Part shown: one piece after another, positions 18,673 through 26,792 of the stretch
How positions within the stretch are numbered: the first letter of the stretch is position 1
Layout: every line of letters starts with the position of its first letter
Assembly (NCBI GenBank): GCA_025560025.1
Contig: CP048485.1
Coordinates: forward strand, 186,001-250,000
DNA length: 64,000 nucleotides
Direction of reading: 5' to 3'
Source of the DNA: Agrobacterium tumefaciens
GTDB taxonomy: Bacteria; Pseudomonadota; Alphaproteobacteria; Rhizobiales; Rhizobiaceae
Notes under the pieces: model-generated
Seen by the model: only the letters and a program-made list of their open reading frames with translations
The model's database searches: none
What the model was told of the DNA's origin: nothing
Translations under genes and position numbers: made by a program

Positions 18673-19863
18673 TTAACGGAAGAGCGACAGGATGTTCTGC
18701 GAGTCGCTGTTTGCGATCGAGAGCGACTGGATTGCCAGCTGCTGCTGCGTCTGCAGGGCCTTCAGCTTGGTGGACTCTTCGTTCATCTCGGCGTCGACGA
18801 GGCGGCCGATACCGCTGTCGATCGAGTCGGACAGCTTGGAAACGAAGTTTTCCTGCAGCTTGAGGCGGGAAGACACGGCACCCAGTCCTGCGGCTGCGCT
18901 TGTTGCGCCTTCGAGCTGGTTATCGACATGCGAGATCAGCTGGTCGAGAACATCTTCGCTGGTTGCTGTCGCACCCAGGTTGAAAGCGGTCTTCATGGCG
19001 TCAAGCTTGGTGATGTCCAGGTTGAGAACCGATGTACCGGAAGCATAGACGGCTGCGGTCGTCGTCAGTGCAGCGGGAACAGCGGCATTGAGAGTTGCAC
19101 CAGTGGCGTCAGTTGTCTGGAGCCACTTGTTCTCGCCAACCTGCTTGTAGAAGTCCGTGCCATCGCTCCAGACGCCGTTTGCGCCTTCGGAGAAGGTCGC
19201 ACCGAGCGTCGTCGTTGCGGTGCGGAAAGTGCCGTCGGTCCATTTTGCGACGTCGGCGCGCAGTGCGTCCGCATCGAGAATGCCCTGCTTGTTGCCGCTG
19301 ACATCGACGAGAACGTTCGAGCCGTCGAGAGTGACGTCGATGGACTGAACCTTGACGTTGCCGTCAGAGCTGCGGGTGAAGGAACCGACGATCTGCTTGT
19401 TGACGGAAACGCCGGTTGCGAGGTCGCCGGCCGTTGCGGCGGTTTTGCCGATAACGCCCTTGAGCCAGTTTTCACCGGAGAAGGAAGCCGAGTCGGTGAT
19501 GGACTTCAGCTGATCCTGAAGCTGCGTGATTTCTTCCTGGATCTTGGCGCGGTCTACACCAGCTTCGCGCGAAGCGACCAGCTTGTTCTTGATTTCCTTG
19601 ATGACGTCGATCGAGGATTCAAGGCCGGCATAAGCCGTATCAACCTTGGCGGCGCCGAGGCCGAGAGCGTCCTGAACGGCGGAAAGAGCGCCATTGTCCG
19701 AACGCATGGTGGTCGCGATCGACCAGTAAGCGGCGTTGTCGGAAGCCTGGCCAACGCGGAGGCCGGACGAAACACGGTCCTGAGTGGCTTCCATGTTCTG
19801 GCCGATAGAGCGCAGCGTCTGGAGAGCAGACATAGCTGCAATGTTGGTAAGAATGCTAGTCAT
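18673..19863 (-). CDS. flaB: Flagellin FlaB
   Basis: Protein of 396 aa with the canonical N-terminus TSILTNIAAMSALQTLRSIGQNM and C-terminus ending NSDSQNILSLFR. The central region (about residues 110-320) is nearly identical to that of FlaA at both protein and DNA level, while residues 20-110 differ clearly. This reverses the usual pattern of variable centres. It is a filament subunit, with its own terminator and its own leader bearing the shared hairpin element, so it is transcribed alone. Confidence 0.92.
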   Translation of the reverse strand: MTSILTNIAAMSALQTLRSIGQNMEATQDRVSSGLRVGQASDNAAYWSIATTMRSDNGALSAVQDALGLGAAKVDTAYAGLESSIDVIKEIKNKLVASREAGVDRAKIQEEITQLQDQLKSITDSASFSGENWLKGVIGKTAATAGDLATGVSVNKQIVGSFTRSSDGNVKVQSIDVTLDGSNVLVDVSGNKQGILDADALRADVAKWTDGTFRTATTTLGATFSEGANGVWSDGTDFYKQVGENKWLQTTDATGATLNAAVPAALTTTAAVYASGTSVLNLDITKLDAMKTAFNLGATATSEDVLDQLISHVDNQLEGATSAAAGLGAVSSRLKLQENFVSKLSDSIDSGIGRLVDAEMNEESTKLKALQTQQQLAIQSLSIANSDSQNILSLFR

Positions 19864-19909
19864 GATAGATTTGCCCCTTGAATGGCTGATTAAAGAAGGG
19901 ACATTCCGG
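19864..19909 (-). promoter_or_regulatory. flaB leader with SD-sequestering hairpin element
   Basis: CCGGAATGTCCC (19898-19909) precedes AAGGGGCA, whose GGGG is the ribosome site 10 bases before ATG. TGTCCCTT and AAGGGGCA can form 8 bp with one G-U. Confidence 0.65.
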
Positions 19910-19934
19910 TCTCACCGGGAACGGCGCACAGCAT

Positions 19935-19995
19935 CATGCCTGCTAACCGGCTGATTTTTAAAGGTTAGCTCACCGTTTCGATGGCCTTAGCTAAT
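19935..19995 (-). promoter_or_regulatory. Upstream block of flaB similar to that of flaC
   Basis: Minus-strand order CATCGAAACGGTGAGCTAACC...GGTTAGCAGGCAT parallels flaC's CATCGAAACGATTGGTTAACC...GGTTAACAGGCAT at the same distance from the start codon. The two are alignable without large gaps, which suggests shared activator binding. Confidence 0.45.
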
Positions 19996-20265
19996 CCCGC
20001 TTTGGTTAATGAAGCCCTAAGCCGGCAGCAAAATCGCACATCTTTTGATTTAATTTTTCAACCATCGCGCGCACGCGCGCGTAAAGCAAAGACCTTAAAA
20101 AACAGATAAGGCCGCATCCTTTTTAAAAAGATGCGGCCTTTGTCTGTATGGTTGGCTCAGCCTCCAACCATTTTTTCCTATCGTACCAGATGCCCGGTCA
20201 GCCCCCGTACACCTGGTCTCGATATTGGATCCCCCAGCCCCTTAAGGGCTATGAGATGCCGCCTC
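19996..20265. other. flaB-flaA intergenic region
   Basis: The 402 bases between the flaB start and the flaA stop hold the flaB leader and promoter block, an 18-bp alternating pyrimidine-purine tract (20066-20083), the flaA terminator and a long flaA 3' end with a second hairpin (20149-20170). No gene is seen. Confidence 0.5.
20108..20140 (-). terminator. flaA intrinsic terminator
   Basis: AAGGCCGCATC and GATGCGGCCTT form an 11-bp stem, extended by ACAGA/TCTGT flanks. It lies 126 bases beyond the flaA stop, leaving an unusually long 3' untranslated part. Confidence 0.75.
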
Positions 20266-21456
20266 TTAACGGAAGAGCGACAGGATGTTCTGCGAGTCGC
20301 TGTTTGCGATCGAGAGCGACTGGATTGCCAGCTGCTGCTGCGTCTGCAGAGCCTTCAGCTTGGTGGACTCTTCGTTCATGTCGGCGTCGACGAGGCGGCC
20401 GATACCGCTTTCGAGCGAGTCGGACAGCTTGGAAACGAAGTTCTGCTGCATATCCAGTCGCGAAGATACGGCGCCCAGCTTTGCGGCTGCGCTTGTCGCT
20501 GCTTCGAGCTGGCCATCAACATGCGAGATCAGCTGGTCGAGAACGTCTTCGCTGGTTGCTGTCGCACCCAGGCCGAAATCGGTCTTCATGGCGTCAAGCT
20601 TGGTGAGATCCAGGTTGAGAACCGATGTGCCGGAAGCATAGACGGCTGCGGTCGTCGTCAGTGCAGCGGGAACAGCGGCATTGAGAGTTGCACCAGTGGC
20701 GTCAGTTGTCTGGAGCCACTTGTTTTCGCCAACCTGCTTGTAGAAGTCCGTGCCATCGCTCCAGACGCCGTTTGAGCCTTCGGAGAAGGTCGCGCCGAGC
20801 GTCGTCGTTGCGGTGCGGAACGTACCATCGGTCCATTTTGCAACGTTTGCCTTCAGGGCGTCGGCATCGAGGATACCCTGCTTGTTGCCGCTGACATCGA
20901 CGAGAACGTTCGAGCCGTCGAGAGTGACGTCGATGGACTGAACCTTGACGTTGCCCTCAGAGCTACGGGTAAAGGAACCGACGATCTGCTTGTCGATGGA
21001 AACGCCGGTTGCCAGGTCGCCGGCCGTTGCGGCGGCTTTGCCGATAACGCCCTTGAGCCAGTTTTCACCGGAGAAGGAAGCCGAGTCGGTGATGGACTTC
21101 AGCTGGTCCTGGAGCTGCGTGATTTCTTCCTGGATCTTGGACTTGTCAGCCGTCGATTCCTGGGCGGTGATGAGCTTGTTCTTGATTTCCTTGATGACGT
21201 TGATCGAGGATTCAAGGCCGGAAGAGGCGGTGTCGACCTTGGCGGCGCCGAGGCCCATCGCGTCCTGTACGGAAGACAGAGCTGCATTGTCCGAACGCAT
21301 GGTGGTCGCGATCGACCAGTAAGCAGCGTTGTCGGAGGCAGAGCTTACGCGCTGACCCGTCGAGATACGGCTCTGCGTGTCTTCCATGCTGGAAGAGATC
21401 GAACGCAGCGTCTGAAGAGCGGACATTGCGTTAATGTTGGTGAGAATGCTTGCCAT
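20266..21456 (-). CDS. flaA: Flagellin FlaA (probable main filament subunit)
   Basis: Protein of 396 aa with N-terminus ASILTNINAMSALQTLRSISSSMEDTQSRIS and C-terminus ending NSDSQNILSLFR. In Agrobacterium FlaA is the major flagellin, without which motility is lost. The centre is shared with FlaB almost residue for residue. It is a separate unit: a 372-base upstream region with the fliP terminator at its far end, a leader with the shared hairpin element, and a long 3' region. The leader keeps the pairing in a different form (all Watson-Crick). Confidence 0.92.
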   Translation of the reverse strand: MASILTNINAMSALQTLRSISSSMEDTQSRISTGQRVSSASDNAAYWSIATTMRSDNAALSSVQDAMGLGAAKVDTASSGLESSINVIKEIKNKLITAQESTADKSKIQEEITQLQDQLKSITDSASFSGENWLKGVIGKAAATAGDLATGVSIDKQIVGSFTRSSEGNVKVQSIDVTLDGSNVLVDVSGNKQGILDADALKANVAKWTDGTFRTATTTLGATFSEGSNGVWSDGTDFYKQVGENKWLQTTDATGATLNAAVPAALTTTAAVYASGTSVLNLDLTKLDAMKTDFGLGATATSEDVLDQLISHVDGQLEAATSAAAKLGAVSSRLDMQQNFVSKLSDSLESGIGRLVDADMNEESTKLKALQTQQQLAIQSLSIANSDSQNILSLFR

Positions 21457-21504
21457 AGTAAATGTGTCCCTTGTTTACGAGATACTGGAGTGGGGACATT
21501 CCGG
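21457..21504 (-). promoter_or_regulatory. flaA leader with SD-sequestering hairpin element
   Basis: CCGGAATGTCCC (21493-21504) is followed by AAGGGACA with the ribosome site 10 bases before ATG. TGTCCC and GGGACA pair perfectly (6 bp). Loop sequence differs from the flaB and flaC leaders, but the arms are kept. Confidence 0.65.
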
Positions 21505-21754
21505 ACTTTGTATTACCGGTCGCAACGTTTCGGCTTCATGCCACTCGGTTCAGAAATACTTAGTTTCGGAAACCAAACCCGTTGTGTGTGGGGCAAATCT
21601 CGCAGCGAAAAATTGCCCAATGATTAATTTGAACGTTAAGAAATACTGGAAAATACTTATGGTTAGTTTTGGATTTATCTTATTGGTGAGTTTTAAATTT
21701 AAAAATATAGTTACCAATTCATCAGTAAGGCTGGTAACCAAAGCGTTAAAACGC
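21505..21754. other. AT-rich region upstream of flaA
   Basis: Much more AT-rich than its surroundings (about 21600-21720, with runs such as TTTTAAATTTAAAAATA). No reading frame is supported. It probably contains the flaA promoter and may be curved. No sigma-28 or sigma-54 pattern with correct spacing was found. Confidence 0.45.
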
Positions 21755-21787
21755 AAAAATCCCGCAGCCTTTGGGCATGCGGGGTTA
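21755..21787 (-). terminator. fliP operon terminator
   Basis: CCCGCA and TGCGGG form the core stem, extended by flanking A/T pairs. On the minus strand it is followed by ATTTTTGCG. It lies 42 bases after the fliP stop and ends the flgB-to-fliP operon. Confidence 0.75.
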
Positions 21788-21828
21788 AAGAACAGGGTTA
21801 AGCGGTGTCAGTCCGGCACAGATTGCCG

Positions 21829-22566
21829 TTAGTTGAACGATCTGACGAGGCTGCCGACAAGCAGGTTCCAGCCGTCGATCAGCACGAAAAACAGGATCTT
21901 GAACGGCAGCGAAATGGAGGTGGGCGGCAGCATCATCATGCCCATCGCCATGGTAATGGTGGCGACGATCAGATCGATGACCAGGAAAGGCAGGATGATC
22001 AGGAAACCGATCTCGAAACCGCGCCGGATTTCCGACAGCATGAAGGCAGGAACCAGCACGCGGTAGTCAACGACGTTGTTGGTCATCACTTCCTGTCCGC
22101 GCTCGCGGGCGATATCGACGAAGAGCTTCAGATCCTTGTCACGCGTATTGGCGTTCATGAAGGTGCGGAAGGGTTCGGCGATGCGCTCTACGGCCTGCTG
22201 TTCGTTGATCTGGTTCTGCAAAAGCGGCTGCACGCCGTCCGTCCAGGCTTTGTCGAAGGTCGGCGACATGACGTAGAAGGTCATGAACATCGCCATCGAC
22301 AGCAGGATCATGTTGGACGGGGTCGATGCAAGCCCCATGCCTGAGCGCAGGATCGAAAAGGCGATCACGAAGCGCGGAAAGCTCGTGACCATGATCAGAA
22401 TGCCGGGCGCGACGGAGAGAACCGTCAGAAGACCGAAGGTACGGATGATCCATGCCGCGACGGATCCGTCTATCTGCGTATTGAACAGGTCGGACGGAAA
22501 TTGCTGGGCATTGGCAAGACCCGGCAAGACAAGGAGGACGGCGATGGTAACAAGAAATCGAATCAT
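21829..22566 (-). CDS. fliP: Flagellar export gate protein FliP
   Basis: Protein of 245 aa with a cleavable N-terminal segment and about four membrane helices. Characteristic stretches are GLLTVLSVAPGILIMVTSFPRFVIAFSILR (split across the first helices) and LMLSEIRRGFEIGFLIILPFLVIDL. FliP forms the core of the export gate with FliQ and FliR, which are encoded about 28-30 kb away in this window. The start overlaps the fliL stop in ATGA, so it is translationally coupled. It is the last gene of its operon. Confidence 0.97.
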   Translation of the reverse strand: MIRFLVTIAVLLVLPGLANAQQFPSDLFNTQIDGSVAAWIIRTFGLLTVLSVAPGILIMVTSFPRFVIAFSILRSGMGLASTPSNMILLSMAMFMTFYVMSPTFDKAWTDGVQPLLQNQINEQQAVERIAEPFRTFMNANTRDKDLKLFVDIARERGQEVMTNNVVDYRVLVPAFMLSEIRRGFEIGFLIILPFLVIDLIVATITMAMGMMMLPPTSISLPFKILFFVLIDGWNLLVGSLVRSFN

Positions 22567-23069
22567 TCGATGACAAAGGTCCGGAACATGACCTTGGATA
22601 CGCGCCCTTGAGAGCGCAGGTCAACTCGTTCCTGAATGTCATCCTTAAGATATTGAAAGCCACGCGGCCCTTCCAGCTGCTGAAGGGAGACGGTGCGGAC
22701 ATAGGCCATGATATCCTGATGGATATCCTCGGCGAGACCCACTTCCACCGGCCCCTTGAACATCAGCGCCACTTCAAGCCGCACCCAGTTCGTCGCAGGG
22801 TAGGCGAGGTTGGTGGTGATGGGGTCGAGCTGGACGATGCCGTTCGCCTCGTCGGAAATTTTTTCGATGCCTTCGGCGTCTTTGCCACCCTTTTCACCGG
22901 CAGCTTCCGGCGCTTTCGCAGCCGTATCGGCGCCGGCGATCCTGGGGGCGATCATACCGCCCACAAGCCAGCCGCCGCCTGCACCGAGCAATGTGAGGAT
23001 AGCAACGCCGGCGATGGTCATGACCAGCGGGGAGGACTTTTTCTTGCTCTCAGCCTGTTCGTTTTCCAT
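22563..23069 (-). CDS. fliL: Flagellar basal-body-associated protein FliL
   Basis: Protein of 168 aa: a short cytoplasmic N-terminus, one membrane helix (about residues 16-40, VMTIAGVAILTLLGAGGGWLVGG), an acidic linker, and a periplasmic FliL domain ending ...RVSKVMFRTFVIE. FliL forms a ring around the stator and supports its function. It lies between flgH (28 bases) and fliP (4-base overlap). Confidence 0.95.
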   Translation of the reverse strand: MENEQAESKKKSSPLVMTIAGVAILTLLGAGGGWLVGGMIAPRIAGADTAAKAPEAAGEKGGKDAEGIEKISDEANGIVQLDPITTNLAYPATNWVRLEVALMFKGPVEVGLAEDIHQDIMAYVRTVSLQQLEGPRGFQYLKDDIQERVDLRSQGRVSKVMFRTFVIE

Positions 23070-23097
23070 GGATCAGTCCCGTTCCCGCATGCCGGCG

Positions 23098-23817
23098 TCA
23101 GAGGGGCGAGAACAGGTCGACGACCTGCTGACCGACCGGCGGTTGCTGCACTTCCGTCAGACGGCCGCGACCGCCATAGGAGATGCGTGCTTCGGCGATG
23201 CGCTCGTAGGAGATCATGTTCTGCGCATCGACATCCTGCGGCCTGACGATACCGCCGACATTAAGGATACGGATTTCGTGGTTGACGCGCACTTCCTGCG
23301 AACCGCTGATGATGAGGTTGCCGTTTTCGAGAATGCCGGTCACCACGGCGGCCACGAGGAGCGTCAGCTTCTCGGAGCGCTTGGTCTTGCCCTTGGCCTG
23401 GGTGTCGGTATCGGAACCGTAATTGATGCTGGAATCGGCCTTCGGGTTCCAGCCAAGGATCTCCGCATTGGCCTTCCAGTTCAGGCCGCTGGAATTCGTG
23501 CGGTTACGTTCCGTTTCATTATCGAAATCGGCCTTGTCGTTGATCTGGATGTTGACGGTCAGGATGTCGCCGATATTCAGCGCGCGCAGATCCTTGAACA
23601 GTGCTCCCTGGCTGTCGCTCCACAGCGAATAGCCGCTGGCCATGTGTTTTGGCTGCTTGGGATACATGCCCATTTGCGGCGTCTGGCTGAATTGCAGGCC
23701 GCTGCCGATCGGGCTCATCGCGGGCGCATTGCCGATTTCCTTCAGGGTCTGGTTGTTCTGGCAGCCGGCCAGCAGAGCGAGCGGCAGGAGGAGGGCCGGA
23801 AGACGACGCGTGCTCAT
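23098..23817 (-). CDS. flgH: Flagellar L-ring protein FlgH
   Basis: Protein of 239 aa, a lipoprotein precursor. The signal ends in the lipobox LLAGC at about Cys19 (LLPLALLAGCQNN). The mature part has the FlgH pattern SLWSDSQGALFKDLRALNIGDILTV. It forms the outer-membrane L ring around the rod. The start overlaps the motE stop (ATGA). Confidence 0.97.
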   Translation of the reverse strand: MSTRRLPALLLPLALLAGCQNNQTLKEIGNAPAMSPIGSGLQFSQTPQMGMYPKQPKHMASGYSLWSDSQGALFKDLRALNIGDILTVNIQINDKADFDNETERNRTNSSGLNWKANAEILGWNPKADSSINYGSDTDTQAKGKTKRSEKLTLLVAAVVTGILENGNLIISGSQEVRVNHEIRILNVGGIVRPQDVDAQNMISYERIAEARISYGGRGRLTEVQQPPVGQQVVDLFSPL

Positions 23818-24350
23818 GAAGGATCCTTCGAAGTGTTTTTGTCAGTTGCCTGCGACATGATGCCGGCGACGGTTGCGGCTTTCTGCGCATCCATTTCGCT
23901 GAGGATGAGACCGGATTGGCGCGGCGGCAGCTGCATGATGATGGCGGCGGCAATCTCCACATGCATCTTTTCAAGCTGCGGTGCGGCGGCGTCCGCCTTC
24001 ATCGTCTTGTAGATGTCGACGAGATTGCTTTTTGCCTGATTGAGGAAATGCTCGCGCCGCGCCAGCCAGTCCTCATATTCCGCCTTGCGGTCTTCCAGCA
24101 CGGCAATGCGCTCGTTGACATCCGACTGAAGCTTTTCAAGCTCCTGCTTCTGCATCAGATAACGCTGGTCGCGGGCGGCATCGGCGATGTTGGTGCAGAA
24201 TTTCTGGATCTCATCCTGCGTACTGAGTTCCGACACCACGTTCTGCTGGCTTTCCGCGCCGGCGGCCGGCAGCAGGAAAAGCAGCGATGCCACCGCTGCG
24301 AAGCGGGCAAGGCCATTCGAGAAATGGTTTTTCTTCAGACTTTTCATCAT
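23814..24350 (-). CDS. motE: MotE, periplasmic chaperone of MotC
   Basis: Protein of 178 aa with a signal peptide (about residues 1-32, ending LLPAAGAES). A coiled coil follows (about 60-110, KQELEKLQSDVNERIAVLEDRKAEYEDW in sections) and an MgtE-N-like helical domain ending in QSGLILSEMDAQKAATVAGIM. In S. meliloti MotE stabilises and targets MotC. Its position between flgI and flgH matches that genus. The start overlaps the flgI stop. Confidence 0.9.
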   Translation of the reverse strand: MMKSLKKNHFSNGLARFAAVASLLFLLPAAGAESQQNVVSELSTQDEIQKFCTNIADAARDQRYLMQKQELEKLQSDVNERIAVLEDRKAEYEDWLARREHFLNQAKSNLVDIYKTMKADAAAPQLEKMHVEIAAAIIMQLPPRQSGLILSEMDAQKAATVAGIMSQATDKNTSKDPS

Positions 24351-25468
24351 TGCAGCACAAGCTCCGCCTGAAGGGCGCCGGCGGATTTGATGCCTTGCAG
24401 AATGGCGATGATGCCATCCGCCTTGAGCCCGATGCTGTTGAGACCGGCAACCAGCGTGCGAAGGTCAGGCCCTTCGACGATGGCGACCTTGCTGCCTTCC
24501 TGCATTGCCATGATATCCGTCTGCGGCTGCACGGCCGTCTGGCCGCGCGAGAATGGCGCCGGCTGGATGACCTGCGGCGATTCGGTCACCTGGACTGTCA
24601 GCGTTCCATAGCTTACGGCGACGCGGGAGATGCGCACATCCGCACCGATGACGATCGTGCCCGTACGCTCGTTGATCACGACCTTTGCCGGCGTATCCGT
24701 CTCCACCGTCAGGTTCTCGATTTCCGCCATCAGGCGGGTGAGATCGGCGGTGCGGGGCTTCTGCACCGCGATTTCCTGCGAATCGCGCGGCTCGGCGATC
24801 GGATCGCCGTAGCGGGCGCGCGCAAAGGCGTTGACGACATCGGCGACCCGTACTGCAGTCGAAAAATCGGGATTGCGCAGCTGAAGGACGAGATTGACCG
24901 AATCCTTGAACTTCGACGGCAGCTCACGCTCGATGATCGCGCCGTTCGGCACGCGTGCGGAGGTTGTCACGCCCTGCGTCAGCGTCGCAGCGTCGCCCTG
25001 GGCCGAAAAGCCGTTGACGATCAGCGCACCCTGCGCGACCGCATAGATCTGCCCGTCAGCACCGGAGAGCGAGGTCATGATGAGTGTACCGCCGCGCAGC
25101 GAGTTTGCGTCACCCAGCGAACTGACCGTCACGTCGACGCGGCTGCCGGGGCTGGCGAAGGGCGGCAGATTGGCCGTCACCATCACGGCGGCGATGTTCT
25201 TGGCGTTTGACTGGCCGCCCTGCGTGGTGATGCCGAGATTCTGCAGCATCGCGCGCATGGATTGCTCGGTAAACGGCGAGGACCGCAGGCTGTCGCCCGT
25301 GCCCTGCAAACCGACGACGAGACCATATCCGATCAGCTGGTTGTCCCGTCCGGCCTGCAGCGATGCGATATCCTTGATGCGGGACGTATCGGCATGGGCT
25401 GCGGGCATGGAAAGGAACGGCTGGGCTGAAAACAGAATGGCCGCGGCTATGATACGAAGCACTCTCAT
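24347..25468 (-). CDS. flgI: Flagellar P-ring protein FlgI
   Basis: Protein of 373 aa from ATG 25468 (MRVLRIIAAAILFSAQPFL), with a signal peptide cut near AHADTSRIKD. The hallmark LIGYGLVVGLQGTGDSLRSSPFTEQSMRAML follows in sections. The open frame runs to 25915, but the extra sequence is the shadow of flgA. FlgI assembles in the periplasm as the P ring. The start overlaps the flgA stop in ATGA. Confidence 0.96.
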   Translation of the reverse strand: MRVLRIIAAAILFSAQPFLSMPAAHADTSRIKDIASLQAGRDNQLIGYGLVVGLQGTGDSLRSSPFTEQSMRAMLQNLGITTQGGQSNAKNIAAVMVTANLPPFASPGSRVDVTVSSLGDANSLRGGTLIMTSLSGADGQIYAVAQGALIVNGFSAQGDAATLTQGVTTSARVPNGAIIERELPSKFKDSVNLVLQLRNPDFSTAVRVADVVNAFARARYGDPIAEPRDSQEIAVQKPRTADLTRLMAEIENLTVETDTPAKVVINERTGTIVIGADVRISRVAVSYGTLTVQVTESPQVIQPAPFSRGQTAVQPQTDIMAMQEGSKVAIVEGPDLRTLVAGLNSIGLKADGIIAILQGIKSAGALQAELVLQ

Positions 25469-25965
25469 TTCGCCATCACCTGAATGGTTCCGTCCTTCAT
25501 GACCGTGCCACTGACCATCACGCCGGAATCGATGTTGCGCACGCGTACGACCTCGCCGAGCGATCCATCGGTCATCGGCGTTCCCGAAGCCATCAGCGTC
25601 ATGTTGCCGATGGTGAAGACGAGCTTGACGCTGGTGCCGCGCACGACGAGCGAGGGTTCGCGCAGGGCCGCGACGGGAATGGTGCGGCCGGGAAGCAGGG
25701 TCTGCTTGGAGATCATGCCTTCGACTTCGCTGATGTCGCTGGCATAGCCCGAGGAAATATTGGGGTTGGTCACTTCCACCGGCTTCACCTGTTCGGGCGT
25801 GATCGTCTCGCCGGGATAGATGGTACGTGTGGGAACCAGCGCCATCGGCGCCTGGGCCAGAGCCGGCACCGATGCGGGCGCAAAAACCCCCAGTGAAAAG
25901 GCAGACGCCAGGCACATACGGACGAGCGCCGTTCTGTAGCTGCTATTGTTCCGGCCAAACCTCAT
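25465..25965 (-). CDS. flgA: P-ring assembly chaperone FlgA
   Basis: Protein of 166 aa with a signal peptide (about residues 1-38) and an SAF-type domain: IYPGETITPEQVKPVEV, then LPGRTIPVAALREPSLVVRGTSVKL. The end VVRVRNIDSGVMVSGTVMKDGTIQV is typical. FlgA helps FlgI form the P ring and is encoded just ahead of it. Confidence 0.95.
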   Translation of the reverse strand: MRFGRNNSSYRTALVRMCLASAFSLGVFAPASVPALAQAPMALVPTRTIYPGETITPEQVKPVEVTNPNISSGYASDISEVEGMISKQTLLPGRTIPVAALREPSLVVRGTSVKLVFTIGNMTLMASGTPMTDGSLGEVVRVRNIDSGVMVSGTVMKDGTIQVMAK

Positions 25966-25985
25966 GTTCGCCTGCCTTTCCGTTC

Positions 25986-26774
25986 TTACTTCAGGTTCTT
26001 GCTGACAATCGAAGCCATTTCGTCAGCGGTGGTGATGACCTTGGAATTCATCTCATAGGCGCGCTGCGCCGTGATCAGGTCGGTGATTTCCTTGACGGCG
26101 TCGACGTTCGAGCCTTCGAGGTAGGATTGCTTGATGTAGCCGTAGCTCGGATCGTCAGGCACGCCGATGACCGCGTCGCCGGAAGCCGGCGTCTGCGCAA
26201 AGAGGTTGTCGCCGAGTGGCTTGAGGCCCGCTTCGTTGGCGAAGTTGGCGATGGTGAGCTGGCCGAGTTCGGTGAATTCAGCGGCATTGCCGATACGGGC
26301 CGTCACCTGACCCGTGCGGGTAACGGTGATGTCCTGCGCGTCGGTCGGGATATTGATGTTCGGAATGACGTTATAGCCATCGACCGTCACGAGATTGCCA
26401 TCGGCATTCTTGTTGAAGGCGCCGGCGCGGCTGTAGAGCGTCGAACCGTCGGCCGCCTCGATCTGGAACCAGCCCTGTCCGATGATCGCCACATCAAGCT
26501 TGTTGCCGGTTTCGATCAGGTTGCCCTGGGTGTGGATGTTGCGCACGGCCGAAGTCTGCACGCCGAGACCGATATTGGCGCCTTCCGGCACGATCGCCTG
26601 GTTGGCCCGGTTCGGCACGCCCTGCATGCGCTCGGTCTGGTAGAGCAGATCGGTGAACTCCGCACGCGCGCGCTTGTAGCCGGTGGTGTTGATGTTGGCG
26701 ATGTTGTTGGCGATGACTTCCAGATTGGTCTGCTGGGCGTCCATACCGGTGGCAGCGATTGCAAGAGCTCTCAT
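25986..26774 (-). CDS. flgG: Distal rod protein FlgG
   Basis: Protein of 262 aa, the standard FlgG length. N-terminal [40 protein letters not shown] carries the rod/hook family motif (in parts). The C-terminal helix reads [25 protein letters not shown]. It forms the distal rod. It lies between fliE and flgA in the flgB-to-fliP operon. Confidence 0.98.
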   Translation of the reverse strand: MRALAIAATGMDAQQTNLEVIANNIANINTTGYKRARAEFTDLLYQTERMQGVPNRANQAIVPEGANIGLGVQTSAVRNIHTQGNLIETGNKLDVAIIGQGWFQIEAADGSTLYSRAGAFNKNADGNLVTVDGYNVIPNINIPTDAQDITVTRTGQVTARIGNAAEFTELGQLTIANFANEAGLKPLGDNLFAQTPASGDAVIGVPDDPSYGYIKQSYLEGSNVDAVKEITDLITAQRAYEMNSKVITTADEMASIVSKNLK

Positions 26775-26792
26775 GTCAATATTCCTGCTGGG

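Noticed and set aside
18634..19881. Plus-strand frame of 415 codons opposite flaB (and similar ones opposite flaA and flaC)
   Set aside because: Shadow of flagellin coding. The minus-strand products have canonical flagellin ends, leaders and terminators.
20236..20250. CCCCTTAAGGGG-like palindrome near the flaA stop as a separate terminator
   Set aside because: Short stem without a T-run. The strong hairpin at 20108-20140 is the better terminator.
21505..21754. Sigma-28 or sigma-54 type promoter for flaA
   Set aside because: Words such as CTAAG and GCCGAAAC occur but with a spacer of about 24 bases, and no GG-N10-GC pattern fits, so no promoter class is claimed.
24347..25915. Extended flgI start giving 522 residues
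   Set aside because: The first 149 codons lie over flgA in another frame. The signal peptide and coupling to the flgA stop place the start at 25468.
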